NCBI GenBank assembly: GCA_039024315.1
Contig: JBCCQN010000285.1
Location: forward strand, 1-8,563
Length of the DNA: 8,563 bases
Origin: JBCAWW01 sp039024315
Lineage (GTDB): Bacteria; Bacteroidota; Bacteroidia; J057
Reading direction: 5' to 3'
Below the pieces are notes generated by a model, which worked only from the letters and a program-made list of their open reading frames with translations, was not told the DNA's origin and did no database searches. A program made the position numbers and the translations under genes. This document shows positions 1 to 5,991 of this stretch, piece after piece. Numbering within the stretch: the stretch's first letter is position 1; every line of letters begins with the position of its first letter.

Positions 1-891
1 GGGGCGATAAAAGTAATCAGGATTTACGACATGTACCTGCTTGTTTTTATCTGCAGTGGTATTGAAGAGGGCGGGATACTGATTGATCAGCTCTGCATAG
101 ACCTGATCGTTGCCCGAAGGGAGAATCAAATACTCAGGGTTACGGCTCAAAATCTCCTCCACTGAACTGGTATAGTAAGCTTGATCTTTATCGGCAAATA
201 GATTGCGTCCACCAGACTTTTGGATGATTTCGTTGAGGAAACCCTTACCGCCAACCACGATAATCTCTGGATAGGCAGAAACGAGGATCAAGGTACCATA
301 CTTGACTTCGCCTTCTGTAGCAGTGGTGATTTGAGCTTCTAGATTTTCAAGGCTGTCCGCGATTTGATTGGCTACTTTTTCTTTTTGAAGCAATATCCCA
401 AGATCTCTAATTCCCCGATACACATCTGAGAGTTTTTTATAGGTCTGGAGATAAATGGGAATGCCAATTTGACTGATGCGTTCGATTTTATCAGGAGAAA
501 AGATTTCATCTGTCGTAACTATCAGATCACCTTCAGTAGCCTTTAGCTCTTCTAAAGACAGCTCAGGATAGGTAGTAACAGTAGGAAAATCTGCGGTTTC
601 TTCGGGATAATCGCAGGCCTGTGAGCGAGCGACCAATTTGTCTTGCCCATCGATTGCAAATATCATCTCTGTGATATTGGGAGCAATAGAAACGACTCTT
701 TGTGGAGCTTGAGGGAGAGAAATTTGCCTTCCCGTATGATCAGTATAGGCCTGCGAAATCAGCGGCGCATTATCGATCAATTCCTTATTCTTATCGTTGC
801 CACAGGCCGTCAACAATAGAATTATAACACAAAAAAAGATCCCGGAGATCCGAACAATCGGCCTTCCGGGATACAATGATTTCTTTATCAT
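1..891 (-). CDS. BtuF-like periplasmic substrate-binding lipoprotein (C-terminus cut by window edge)
   Basis: I read this frame from the bases: it is open for 297 codons from the ATG at 891-889 to the left edge, with no stop. The N-terminus is a lipoprotein signal: basic residues 3-14, a hydrophobic stretch at about 15-27, and lipobox LTAC at 27-30, so Cys30 would be lipidated. The mature part matches the helical-backbone receptors of ABC importers (BtuF/FecB class): RVVSIAPNITEMIF near residue 65, a CDYP motif near 93, and SLEEL followed by GDLIV, where the family has the end of lobe 1. The last readable residues, DYFYRP, resemble the start of the family's C-terminal RPxPR motif, so probably only some 15-30 residues are missing. 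CDYP favours a B12-type ligand, but heme or a siderophore cannot be excluded. It starts 29 bases after the ispH stop and is probably co-transcribed with queD, cmk and ispH. No permease or ATPase gene is visible. Confidence 0.85.
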   Translation of the reverse strand, partial: MIKKSLYPGRPIVRISGIFFCVIILLLTACGNDKNKELIDNAPLISQAYTDHTGRQISLPQAPQRVVSIAPNITEMIFAIDGQDKLVARSQACDYPEETADFPTVTTYPELSLEELKATEGDLIVTTDEIFSPDKIERISQIGIPIYLQTYKKLSDVYRGIRDLGILLQKEKVANQIADSLENLEAQITTATEGEVKYGTLILVSAYPEIIVVGGKGFLNEIIQKSGGRNLFADKDQAYYTSSVEEILSRNPEYLILPSGNDQVYAELINQYPALFNTTADKNKQVHVVNPDYFYRP

Positions 892-920
892 TATGGTTTC
901 ATTATTCGATTTGATGATAT

Positions 921-1781
921 CTAGGCTAAGACTTTGCCGTTGACACGTTCGTCGATAAAGCTAGCGACTTCTTCCATGAGCCACATGGGTGTAGAAGTTG
1001 CCCCACAGATACCTACACTCTCTTTGCCTTTGACCCAATCTAGATTCATTTCATCTACACCAGAGATGAAATAACTCTCTTCATTGACTGCTTTACAAGC
1101 ACTATGTAGGGCACGTCCGTTAGAGCTTTTTTTGCCTGATACAAAGATGATTACATCCACTCTATCCGCAAACTTACGAAGCTCCGGTTCACGGTTACTT
1201 ACTTGGCGGCAAATAGTATCATTGAACTTAAAGTCATCGAAGCGATCTTCGAGGATGGACTTGACGTTGTATAGCAGTTTAGTGCTCTTGGTGGTTTGGC
1301 TGTACAAGGAAACAGGCCCATCAATTTGCAGCTGTTTTGCTTCTTCTTCGGTAGTAATCACGATGGCTTCCTCTCGAGTTTGGCCGACGAGTCCGTTGAC
1401 TTCGGCATGCCCTTTTTTACCGAGAATGACGATTTGGCGCTCTTCGTCATGAGCATTACGCACCCTATTTTGAAGTTTGAGGACCACGGGACAAGAGGCA
1501 TCAATCAGCTCAATATTATTTTCCATCGCTAAGCGATAGGTGGAGGGTGGTTCTCCGTGAGCACGAATGAGGACGGTAGCGTCTCTCAGTTCTTTGAGAT
1601 CATCATGATTGATGATTTCCAAGCCCATGGCCTGTAGACGTTCAACTTCTTTATCGTTGTGAACGATATCCCCTAGACAATAGAGTTTACCGTATTCTTT
1701 GAGGTGATCCTCCGCCATCTCGATGGCATAGACGACCCCAAAACAAAATCCTGAGTGTTTGTCTATTTCAATTTGGAGCAT
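921..1781 (-). CDS. ispH: 4-hydroxy-3-methylbut-2-enyl diphosphate reductase (IspH/LytB)
   Basis: This is the last enzyme of the MEP isoprenoid pathway. It reductively dehydroxylates HMBPP to IPP and DMAPP with an iron-sulfur cluster in the cytoplasm. All three cluster cysteines are present: Cys13 in GFCFGV, Cys97 in DASCPVV and Cys191 in NDTICRQVSNR. Substrate-pocket residues also match the family: His41 (VHN), His75 (RAHGEP), His125 and Glu127 (GHAEVNG), the SQTT motif near 161-164, Ser219 and Asn221 (KKSSNG), and the late GATSTP motif. The 286-residue length is normal. The ATG start puts GFCFGV at residues 11-16, as in the Escherichia coli enzyme. It lies 24 bases after cmk and 29 bases before the btuF-like gene, on the same strand. 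No promoter-like box is seen directly upstream, which fits operon expression. Nothing is degraded. Confidence 0.97.
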   Translation of the reverse strand: MLQIEIDKHSGFCFGVVYAIEMAEDHLKEYGKLYCLGDIVHNDKEVERLQAMGLEIINHDDLKELRDATVLIRAHGEPPSTYRLAMENNIELIDASCPVVLKLQNRVRNAHDEERQIVILGKKGHAEVNGLVGQTREEAIVITTEEEAKQLQIDGPVSLYSQTTKSTKLLYNVKSILEDRFDDFKFNDTICRQVSNREPELRKFADRVDVIIFVSGKKSSNGRALHSACKAVNEESYFISGVDEMNLDWVKGKESVGICGATSTPMWLMEEVASFIDERVNGKVLA

Positions 1782-1805
1782 ATTATGTGTGGTTACCTAC
1801 TAGTC

Positions 1806-2489
1806 TTACGCATTTATTCGTTCCATGGCTAATCTATAGACGCTTTCTACTTGATTTTCTATGGTCATAGAGGAAGTATCTAGCAATATTGCGTCTTCTG
1901 CTTGCTTAAGGGGCCCTTCTTCTCGGCTAGAGTCAATATGATCTCGTTCTTTGAGATTTTGAATCACAGCTTCCAGATTAGTGTTTATCCCTTTGTTTAG
2001 CATCTCATTGAGTCTTCTTTGTGCTCTAATTTCAATGTCTGCTACCACAAATACTTTTAACTCAGCTTGGGGAAACACTACGGTCCCAATGTCTCTGCCA
2101 TCCATCACCACTCCTTTTTCCAGGCCCATACGCTGTTGCTGGGCGACCATAGCTCTTCGTACAGATTTGTGAACAGCTACGGGACTGACGATCGCGGAGA
2201 TTTCAGGCTTTCGGATCTCATTTTCGACTTCTTGGCCATTTAGACGCACAGTCGGATGAAGATGTCCTTCAGTTATAACGAAATCTATATAAATATCGTC
2301 CAAAGCAGCGATTAATTCAGAAGATTCTATATCAAAATCTATCTTATTGCGCAAAAGGTAAAGTGAGACGGCCCGATACATGGCTCCTGAATCAATAAAA
2401 AGATAACCCAACTTCTGCGCTAATTTTTTGGCGGTCGTGCTTTTGCCTGTCCCTGCATAACCATCGACTGCAATGTTGATTTTCTTCAC
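1806..2489 (-). CDS. cmk: Cytidylate kinase (CMP/dCMP kinase), GTG start
   Basis: This enzyme phosphorylates CMP and dCMP with ATP in the cytoplasm, recycling nucleotides for RNA, DNA and CDP-lipid synthesis. The P-loop is GYAGTGKST at residues 10-18. It is followed by DSGAMYRAV (33-41), the typical NMP-binding segment, then the CMP-kinase-specific insert, DGRDIGTVVFP (130-140), and a late lid region with an SREEGPLKQAEDA motif followed by LDTSSM. The 227-residue length is normal. The start codon is GTG (2489-2487): an in-frame TAA lies three codons upstream and the next methionine is Met37, inside the catalytic core, so no ATG start is possible. Initiation from GTG, 20 bases after the queD stop, may keep synthesis low or dependent on upstream translation. 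That is inference. Confidence 0.96.
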   Translation of the reverse strand: MKKINIAVDGYAGTGKSTTAKKLAQKLGYLFIDSGAMYRAVSLYLLRNKIDFDIESSELIAALDDIYIDFVITEGHLHPTVRLNGQEVENEIRKPEISAIVSPVAVHKSVRRAMVAQQQRMGLEKGVVMDGRDIGTVVFPQAELKVFVVADIEIRAQRRLNEMLNKGINTNLEAVIQNLKERDHIDSSREEGPLKQAEDAILLDTSSMTIENQVESVYRLAMERINA

Positions 2490-2509
2490 GGCGGCAAGTT
2501 ACCAATTAT

Positions 2510-2896
2510 CTAATCAAAATGAGGGCGATACTCGCAACGGGAGGTACAAGTCTCGTGTACGACTATGCTATACAAGCCTGGTAGTTTATCGTTCAGTTCC
2601 TCAAAAAACCACTGTGCGATGTTTTCAGAGGTAGGATTTCGGAGCAATTCGATGTCTTCACGTTCAGCCACATCATTAAGGCACCAGTGATCGAGCATAT
2701 CGATGTAAGGTTTAACGACAGCTTTGATATCGCCAAAATCCATGACCATGCCCGTTTGTGGGTCAGTCTCTCCGAGAACGTTTACCTCCATCCGGAAACT
2801 ATGCCCATGCAAACGACGGCACTTATGGCCCTCAGGCATACTGGGCAAATGATGAGCGGACTCGAAGGTGAATTTTTTGGTTATTAATGCAGGCAT
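2510..2896 (-). CDS. queD: 6-carboxy-5,6,7,8-tetrahydropterin synthase (QueD)
   Basis: QueD converts 7,8-dihydroneopterin triphosphate to 6-carboxytetrahydropterin, the second step toward preQ0 and the tRNA base queuosine. Zinc ligands are visible at His15 (FESAH), His30 and His32 (LHGH), with the catalytic Cys26 in GHKCRRLHGH. Asp69-His70 (LDHWCLND) and Glu115 (HETCTSRC) complete the active site. The NPTSEN substrate motif is at 87-92. The 128-residue protein closely follows the E. coli QueD pattern, including GMVMDF at 49-54. The Cys at 26 and the ETCT motif favour QueD over eukaryote-type pyruvoyl-tetrahydropterin synthase. It is the first gene of the queD-cmk-ispH-btuF-like run and is divergent from fabF. 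No other queuosine gene and no preQ1 riboswitch is seen nearby. Confidence 0.95.
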   Translation of the reverse strand: MPALITKKFTFESAHHLPSMPEGHKCRRLHGHSFRMEVNVLGETDPQTGMVMDFGDIKAVVKPYIDMLDHWCLNDVAEREDIELLRNPTSENIAQWFFEELNDKLPGLYSIVVHETCTSRCEYRPHFD

Positions 2897-2965
2897 ATTG
2901 TTCTATACTCAAGGCAAAGCAACTGGCTTTTTGTCAAATTCGCAAATCAATATATGTTTAGGCCA

Positions 2966-2997
2966 TTTGCTTCCCTAACGCTCGTTAGGTATAATTG
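2966..2997 (+). promoter_or_regulatory. Putative fabF promoter, Bacteroidota type
   Basis: TTTG at 2966-2969 and TATAATTG at 2990-2997 are 20 bases apart. The known Bacteroidota consensus is TTTG, about 19 bases, then TAnnTTTG; the -7 box differs at one position (A for T). The -7 box ends 5 bases before the fabF ATG at 3003, so the transcript would begin at or within a few bases of the start codon. The pattern is seen in the sequence; activity is inferred. Confidence 0.55.
2974..2989. promoter_or_regulatory. Perfect 7+7 inverted repeat in the fabF promoter spacer (candidate operator)
   Basis: CCTAACG and CGTTAGG are exact reverse complements separated by CT. The repeat sits entirely between the putative -33 and -7 boxes of fabF, touching the -7 box, where a dimeric regulator would block polymerase. 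It is too short-looped and lacks a T-tract for a terminator. A dispersed short genomic repeat is the main alternative. No regulator gene is in the window. Confidence 0.45.
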
Positions 2998-3002
2998 CAA
3001 GC

Positions 3003-4253
3003 ATGGAATTAAAAAGAGTCGTGATCACTGGCTTAGGGGCAGTTACCCCTCTGGGGAACGATGTCAATCGTTTTTGGCAAGGCCTAGTCAGTGGTGCCAA
3101 TGGAGCTGGTCCGATCACTCATTTCAAAGCTGAGGCTTTTCGGACCCACTTTGCTTGTGAAGTAAAAGGATTTGATCCCAAGGACTACTTTGACCGCAAA
3201 GAGGGCCGTAAGATGGATCGTTTTACCCAATACGCCATGGTGGCGGCCGATGAATGTATTGCTGACAGTGGCTTTGAAATGGGAGAGCTTTCCCCTCACA
3301 GAGTAGGGGTCATTTGGGCTTCTGGGATTGGCGGCTTTACCACTTTTGAAAACGAGTTGATTGATTATGCCGCGAATCCAGCCAATCCGCGTTTCAATCC
3401 TTTCTTTATCACCAAGGTGATCCCCAATATGGCCTCCGGCTTGATATCCATCAAACATGGTTTTATGGGTATCAACTTCACTCCGGTTTCGGCTTGTGCT
3501 TCCGGCACCAATGCTATTGCAGATGCTTTTAACTACATCCGATTGGGTAAGGCGACGGCAATCCTCTCAGGAGGTTCGGAGGCGGCCATTAGCCAAGCAG
3601 CCTTTGGCGGTTTTAACGCCATGAGGGCGCTTTCTACCCGCAATGATGATCCCAGCAAAGCTTGCCGCCCATTTGACAAAGATAGAGATGGTTTTGTGAT
3701 GGGTGAAGGTGCGGGGGCATTATTTTTAGAGGAACGAGCGCATGCGCTTGCGCGTGGTGCCAAGATTTACGCTGAGGTTGTTGGTTGTGGTTTTGCGGCG
3801 GATGCCTACCATATCAGCGCTACCCACCCAGAGGGATTGGGAGCAAAATGGGCCATGCAAGATGCTCTTGACGATGCAGGCCTCACAGTCGCAGATGTAG
3901 ATTACCTCAACGCACACGCCACCTCCACTCCAGTAGGGGATATTAGTGAAGCAAAAGCCATTGCGGATTTGTTTGCAGGGCAGTTAGATCAGCTCCACAT
4001 CAGTGCGACCAAATCGATGACAGGCCATTTATTAGGAGGTGCTGGAGCCATCGAAGGAGTTGCTAGTGTATTGGCGATCCACCATGACCAGATTCCTCCT
4101 ACTATCAATCTTGACAACATTGACCCTGAGTTGCCCGAAGGACTGCAACTAACCCCCAATAAGGCAGTCAGTAAAACTGTCGAGGTAGCAATGAGCAATA
4201 CCTTTGGCTTTGGAGGGCATAATGCCATTGCCTTATTCAAAAAGCACCGGTAA
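3003..4253 (+). CDS. fabF: Beta-ketoacyl-ACP synthase II (FabF)
   Basis: FabF condenses malonyl-ACP with a growing acyl-ACP, the elongation step of type II fatty-acid synthesis. The catalytic set is intact: Cys165 in VSACASG, His305 in NAHATSTPVGD, Lys337 and His342 in TKSMTGHLLGGAGA, each offset by two from E. coli FabF (163, 303, 335, 340). The N-terminal RVVITGLGAVTPLGND and the C-terminal SNTFGFGGHNA gate region are typical. The 416-residue length is normal and MELKRVV aligns with the usual start. It stands alone on the plus strand. Many Bacteroidota carry acpP-fabF-rnc, but acpP is not upstream and rnc is not downstream, so this may be a second fabF copy or a rearranged locus. A chain-length factor is unlikely since the active cysteine is kept. 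A dedicated role in a polyketide or aryl-polyene pathway is possible but unsupported by neighbours. Confidence 0.95.
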   Translation: MELKRVVITGLGAVTPLGNDVNRFWQGLVSGANGAGPITHFKAEAFRTHFACEVKGFDPKDYFDRKEGRKMDRFTQYAMVAADECIADSGFEMGELSPHRVGVIWASGIGGFTTFENELIDYAANPANPRFNPFFITKVIPNMASGLISIKHGFMGINFTPVSACASGTNAIADAFNYIRLGKATAILSGGSEAAISQAAFGGFNAMRALSTRNDDPSKACRPFDKDRDGFVMGEGAGALFLEERAHALARGAKIYAEVVGCGFAADAYHISATHPEGLGAKWAMQDALDDAGLTVADVDYLNAHATSTPVGDISEAKAIADLFAGQLDQLHISATKSMTGHLLGGAGAIEGVASVLAIHHDQIPPTINLDNIDPELPEGLQLTPNKAVSKTVEVAMSNTFGFGGHNAIALFKKHR

Positions 4254-4294
4254 GTAAGGGATAAAGAGTAAAAGGTATTCCGCAAAGACAAGGC

Positions 4295-4316
4295 GGCCTT
4301 GGAGAACCATAAGGCC
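4295..4316 (+). terminator. Possible fabF terminator hairpin
   Basis: GGCCTT (4295-4300) pairs with AAGGCC (4311-4316) around a 10-base loop, followed by CTATTTT. The stem is short and the T-run is interrupted, so it is a weak intrinsic terminator at best. It lies 41 bases after the fabF stop codon. Confidence 0.35.
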
Positions 4317-4355
4317 CTATTTTCCTAGGTATAAATCTGAATACTACTGTTTATC

Positions 4356-4386
4356 TAAGCTAAATTCACTATTGAATTTAGCCTTA
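4356..4386. terminator. Long hairpin, possible bidirectional terminator
   Basis: GCTAAATTC (4359-4367) and GAATTTAGC (4374-4382) form a perfect 9-base stem with a 6-base loop. TAA (4356-4358) and TTA (4384-4386) extend it past a single bulged C. It starts 28 bases beyond the divIVA-like stop codon and also lies downstream of fabF. Neither side has a clean T-tract, so it may stop transcription weakly or protect the 3' ends of both messages. Confidence 0.45.
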
Positions 4387-4414
4387 AAATGTCATGCAGC
4401 AAGCGAGTAAATTC

Positions 4415-5059
4415 TTACAAGTCGTCAGAAAAATCGTCGATGATATTTGCATCCGATTTGACTTCTTGAGCCAATAAATTGGCAGCCTGTCCATTGGTAT
4501 TAGCCGGCTTCTCACTCCCATTGTTAGTGGAGGCTTCGAGCCTAGGTTTGTTGGCCAGCTCTGGTGCTTGACCGTTGGTATGAAGGCTGCTATAGCTATG
4601 CGTGGGTAAGAGATCGGAGGGAGTAAAAGAGTCTAAGCGCTCCAACTGCGTTTTGAGGTAAACCCTTAATTGCATGAGTACTTCTTCTCTTTGCTTGTAG
4701 AGGTCTCCGATTTCTGTTTGTAGGTCTTCGCGATCTTTGATAGCGCGACGGATAATTTCTGAGGCTTGTGAGTCCGCTTCTTGTATCTTCAATTCCGCTT
4801 TTTGGCGTGCGGTCTCTAGGGTATCTTTGGACGAACGTTCCGCCTGCATTAAAGTCTTATGCAACATATCTTCGACCTCTTTGAGGGCGTGATAGTTGGC
4901 CTTGGTACGCTCTAATTCTTCTTTCAAACTGCGGTTTTCTTCCCTCAGACTTTCCCACTCTTGAGACAAGCCTTGCAAAAAGCCTTTTACCTCCTCTGGA
5001 TCGTATCCGCGGAGTTTTTTGTTGAAAGCTTGTTGCCGGATTTCAATGGGCGTAATCAT
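4415..5059 (-). CDS. DivIVA-family coiled-coil protein with a long disordered C-terminal tail
   Basis: DivIVA-type proteins are cytoplasmic coiled coils that bind curved membrane and recruit partners at poles or septa. Residues 1-28 match the DivIVA membrane-binding domain: ITPIEI, then LRGYDPEEV with FL at 27-28. Leu16-Arg17 fall where Bacillus subtilis DivIVA has the membrane-inserting Phe17-Arg18. Residues about 29-145 are a charged coiled coil; the VEDMLHKTLMQAE segment (62-74) and the following heptads follow the B. subtilis sequence. Residues 146-214 are an Asn/Ser/Ala/Gln-rich, probably disordered tail with TNGQA twice, ending in the acidic DDFSDDL. The start codon overlaps the WD40 gene stop by four bases (ATGA), so translation is probably coupled. 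The role in this organism is unknown; pole or division-site scaffold is inference from the family. Confidence 0.88.
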   Translation of the reverse strand: MITPIEIRQQAFNKKLRGYDPEEVKGFLQGLSQEWESLREENRSLKEELERTKANYHALKEVEDMLHKTLMQAERSSKDTLETARQKAELKIQEADSQASEIIRRAIKDREDLQTEIGDLYKQREEVLMQLRVYLKTQLERLDSFTPSDLLPTHSYSSLHTNGQAPELANKPRLEASTNNGSEKPANTNGQAANLLAQEVKSDANIIDDFSDDL

Positions 5060-5991
5060 TTCTCTATACTAAAATGCCAGCGGATTATTCGTTTGTCGTC
5101 GCTACCCGAAATTACGGAATTATCTGATTTTAACCATTTTATTTTGTTTACACTGTGCTTGTGGGCATCATTTCTGGCGGCATCAACTACCTTCAACAAG
5201 CGCAAAGTAGCGGCTTCCCAAAGCTTGATGGTCTTGTCTCGGCTTGCGGTTACGATGTATTTTGCATCGGGAGAGAGCGCCAAATGATTGATTGTCCCCA
5301 TATGGGCTGCCACTTTTTGGACGGGAATGTATTTGCCCTGCCATTCCCACAAGCGGAGCTGTGCGTCTCTACCAGCACTAAGTAGATAATGGGTGCCAGG
5401 AATGATCCCCATCGTAAAAACTGAAGGTTCATTTGCGATCCATTCTTGCTTTACAGTGCCTGACTGCTTGTGCAATAATCGAATTTTACCATCACTTGCC
5501 CCGATCAAAACCTCTCCCATTACGGAAGATGGCACAATGCAACGAAGGTTTTGTTGTGCTAGTTGCTGATAACCAACTTCCTCAAAGCTCTCTAGAGAGA
5601 TTACACCAAGGTATCCCTTAGCCTGCATAAACCATAGGTAATCATACTCTGGATCGTACCAAAGATCAAAAACCCTGAATTCCGTTTTACAATAGGTATG
5701 TTTGACTCCTTTGCCATTTAGATCCACAAAGTAAAGTGTGCCATCACTAGCCCCAGCGATTAGCAAATCATGTTTATCCACGACAAGGAGGCTAAATATA
5801 GTGGCACCGATTCTCAGAACGCCTTCCCCTACATCTGCTTCATCCTCCAAATCCCAACGCGCGACAACGCCATCATCTCCAGCAGTATAGAGGTAGCGTT
5901 CGACGGAGTCGATAGCCATAGCATAGACAGAACCCTTATGCCCTGTATATTCTCGGATTTTCTGAACGCTGACTTTAGGAGGTTGATTCAT
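5056..5991 (-). CDS. Seven-bladed WD40 beta-propeller protein, cytoplasmic
   Basis: The 311-residue protein is almost entirely WD40 repeats, a fold used as a protein-binding platform. I count seven blades: about 15-48 (GH at 17-18, ending RWDL), 62-91 (ASDGTLYFVDL), 104-135 (divergent, QAKGYLGVISLES), 148-178 (GASDGKIRLL), 188-217 (AGRDAQLRLWEW), 230-262 (AHMGTINHLALS to ASRDKTIKLWEA) and 277-307 (SGSDDKRIIRWHF). Seven blades give one closed propeller with no other domain. There is no signal peptide or membrane helix. It overlaps the membrane-protein gene upstream and the divIVA-like gene downstream, each by the four bases ATGA. It most likely links or scaffolds the two neighbour products; no enzymatic motif is seen. 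The specific partner is unknown. Confidence 0.9.
   Translation of the reverse strand: MNQPPKVSVQKIREYTGHKGSVYAMAIDSVERYLYTAGDDGVVARWDLEDEADVGEGVLRIGATIFSLLVVDKHDLLIAGASDGTLYFVDLNGKGVKHTYCKTEFRVFDLWYDPEYDYLWFMQAKGYLGVISLESFEEVGYQQLAQQNLRCIVPSSVMGEVLIGASDGKIRLLHKQSGTVKQEWIANEPSVFTMGIIPGTHYLLSAGRDAQLRLWEWQGKYIPVQKVAAHMGTINHLALSPDAKYIVTASRDKTIKLWEAATLRLLKVVDAARNDAHKHSVNKIKWLKSDNSVISGSDDKRIIRWHFSIEK

Larger units (their letters stand above)
2897..3002. promoter_or_regulatory. Divergent queD/fabF intergenic region
   Basis: This 106-base gap separates two genes that point away from each other, so it should hold promoters for both. The fabF side has a good Bacteroidota-type promoter match (2966-2997). 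On the queD side no good pair is seen: a TTTG at 2938-2935 (minus) and a TATAGAAC at 2907-2900 are 27 bases apart, too far for the usual spacing, and the second box is poor. The perfect inverted repeat at 2974-2989 could act on both genes. Confidence 0.6.
4254..4414. other. Convergent intergenic region between fabF and the divIVA-like gene
   Basis: This 161-base gap is the longest non-coding stretch in the window. It separates convergent genes and contains two hairpins (4295-4316 and 4356-4386). No plausible short gene and no promoter is seen. The layout fits a stop for both transcripts. Confidence 0.7.

Noticed and set aside
841..870. Inverted repeat CCCGGA ... TCCGGG near the start of the btuF-like gene
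   Set aside because: Six-base arms with an 18-base loop inside the signal-peptide coding region; too weak and most simply explained by codon chance.
1084..1532. Two overlapping plus-strand open frames inside ispH
   Set aside because: They run opposite to a fully conserved ispH and have low-complexity Ser/Leu/Arg-rich or motif-free translations.
2900..2938. Promoter for queD from TTTG and TATAGAAC
   Set aside because: The boxes are 27 bases apart, outside the usual 17-23, and TATAGAAC is a poor -7 match.
3084..3917. Minus-strand open frames inside fabF
   Set aside because: They are antisense to an intact catalytic gene, show no family motif and have no promoter or start context.
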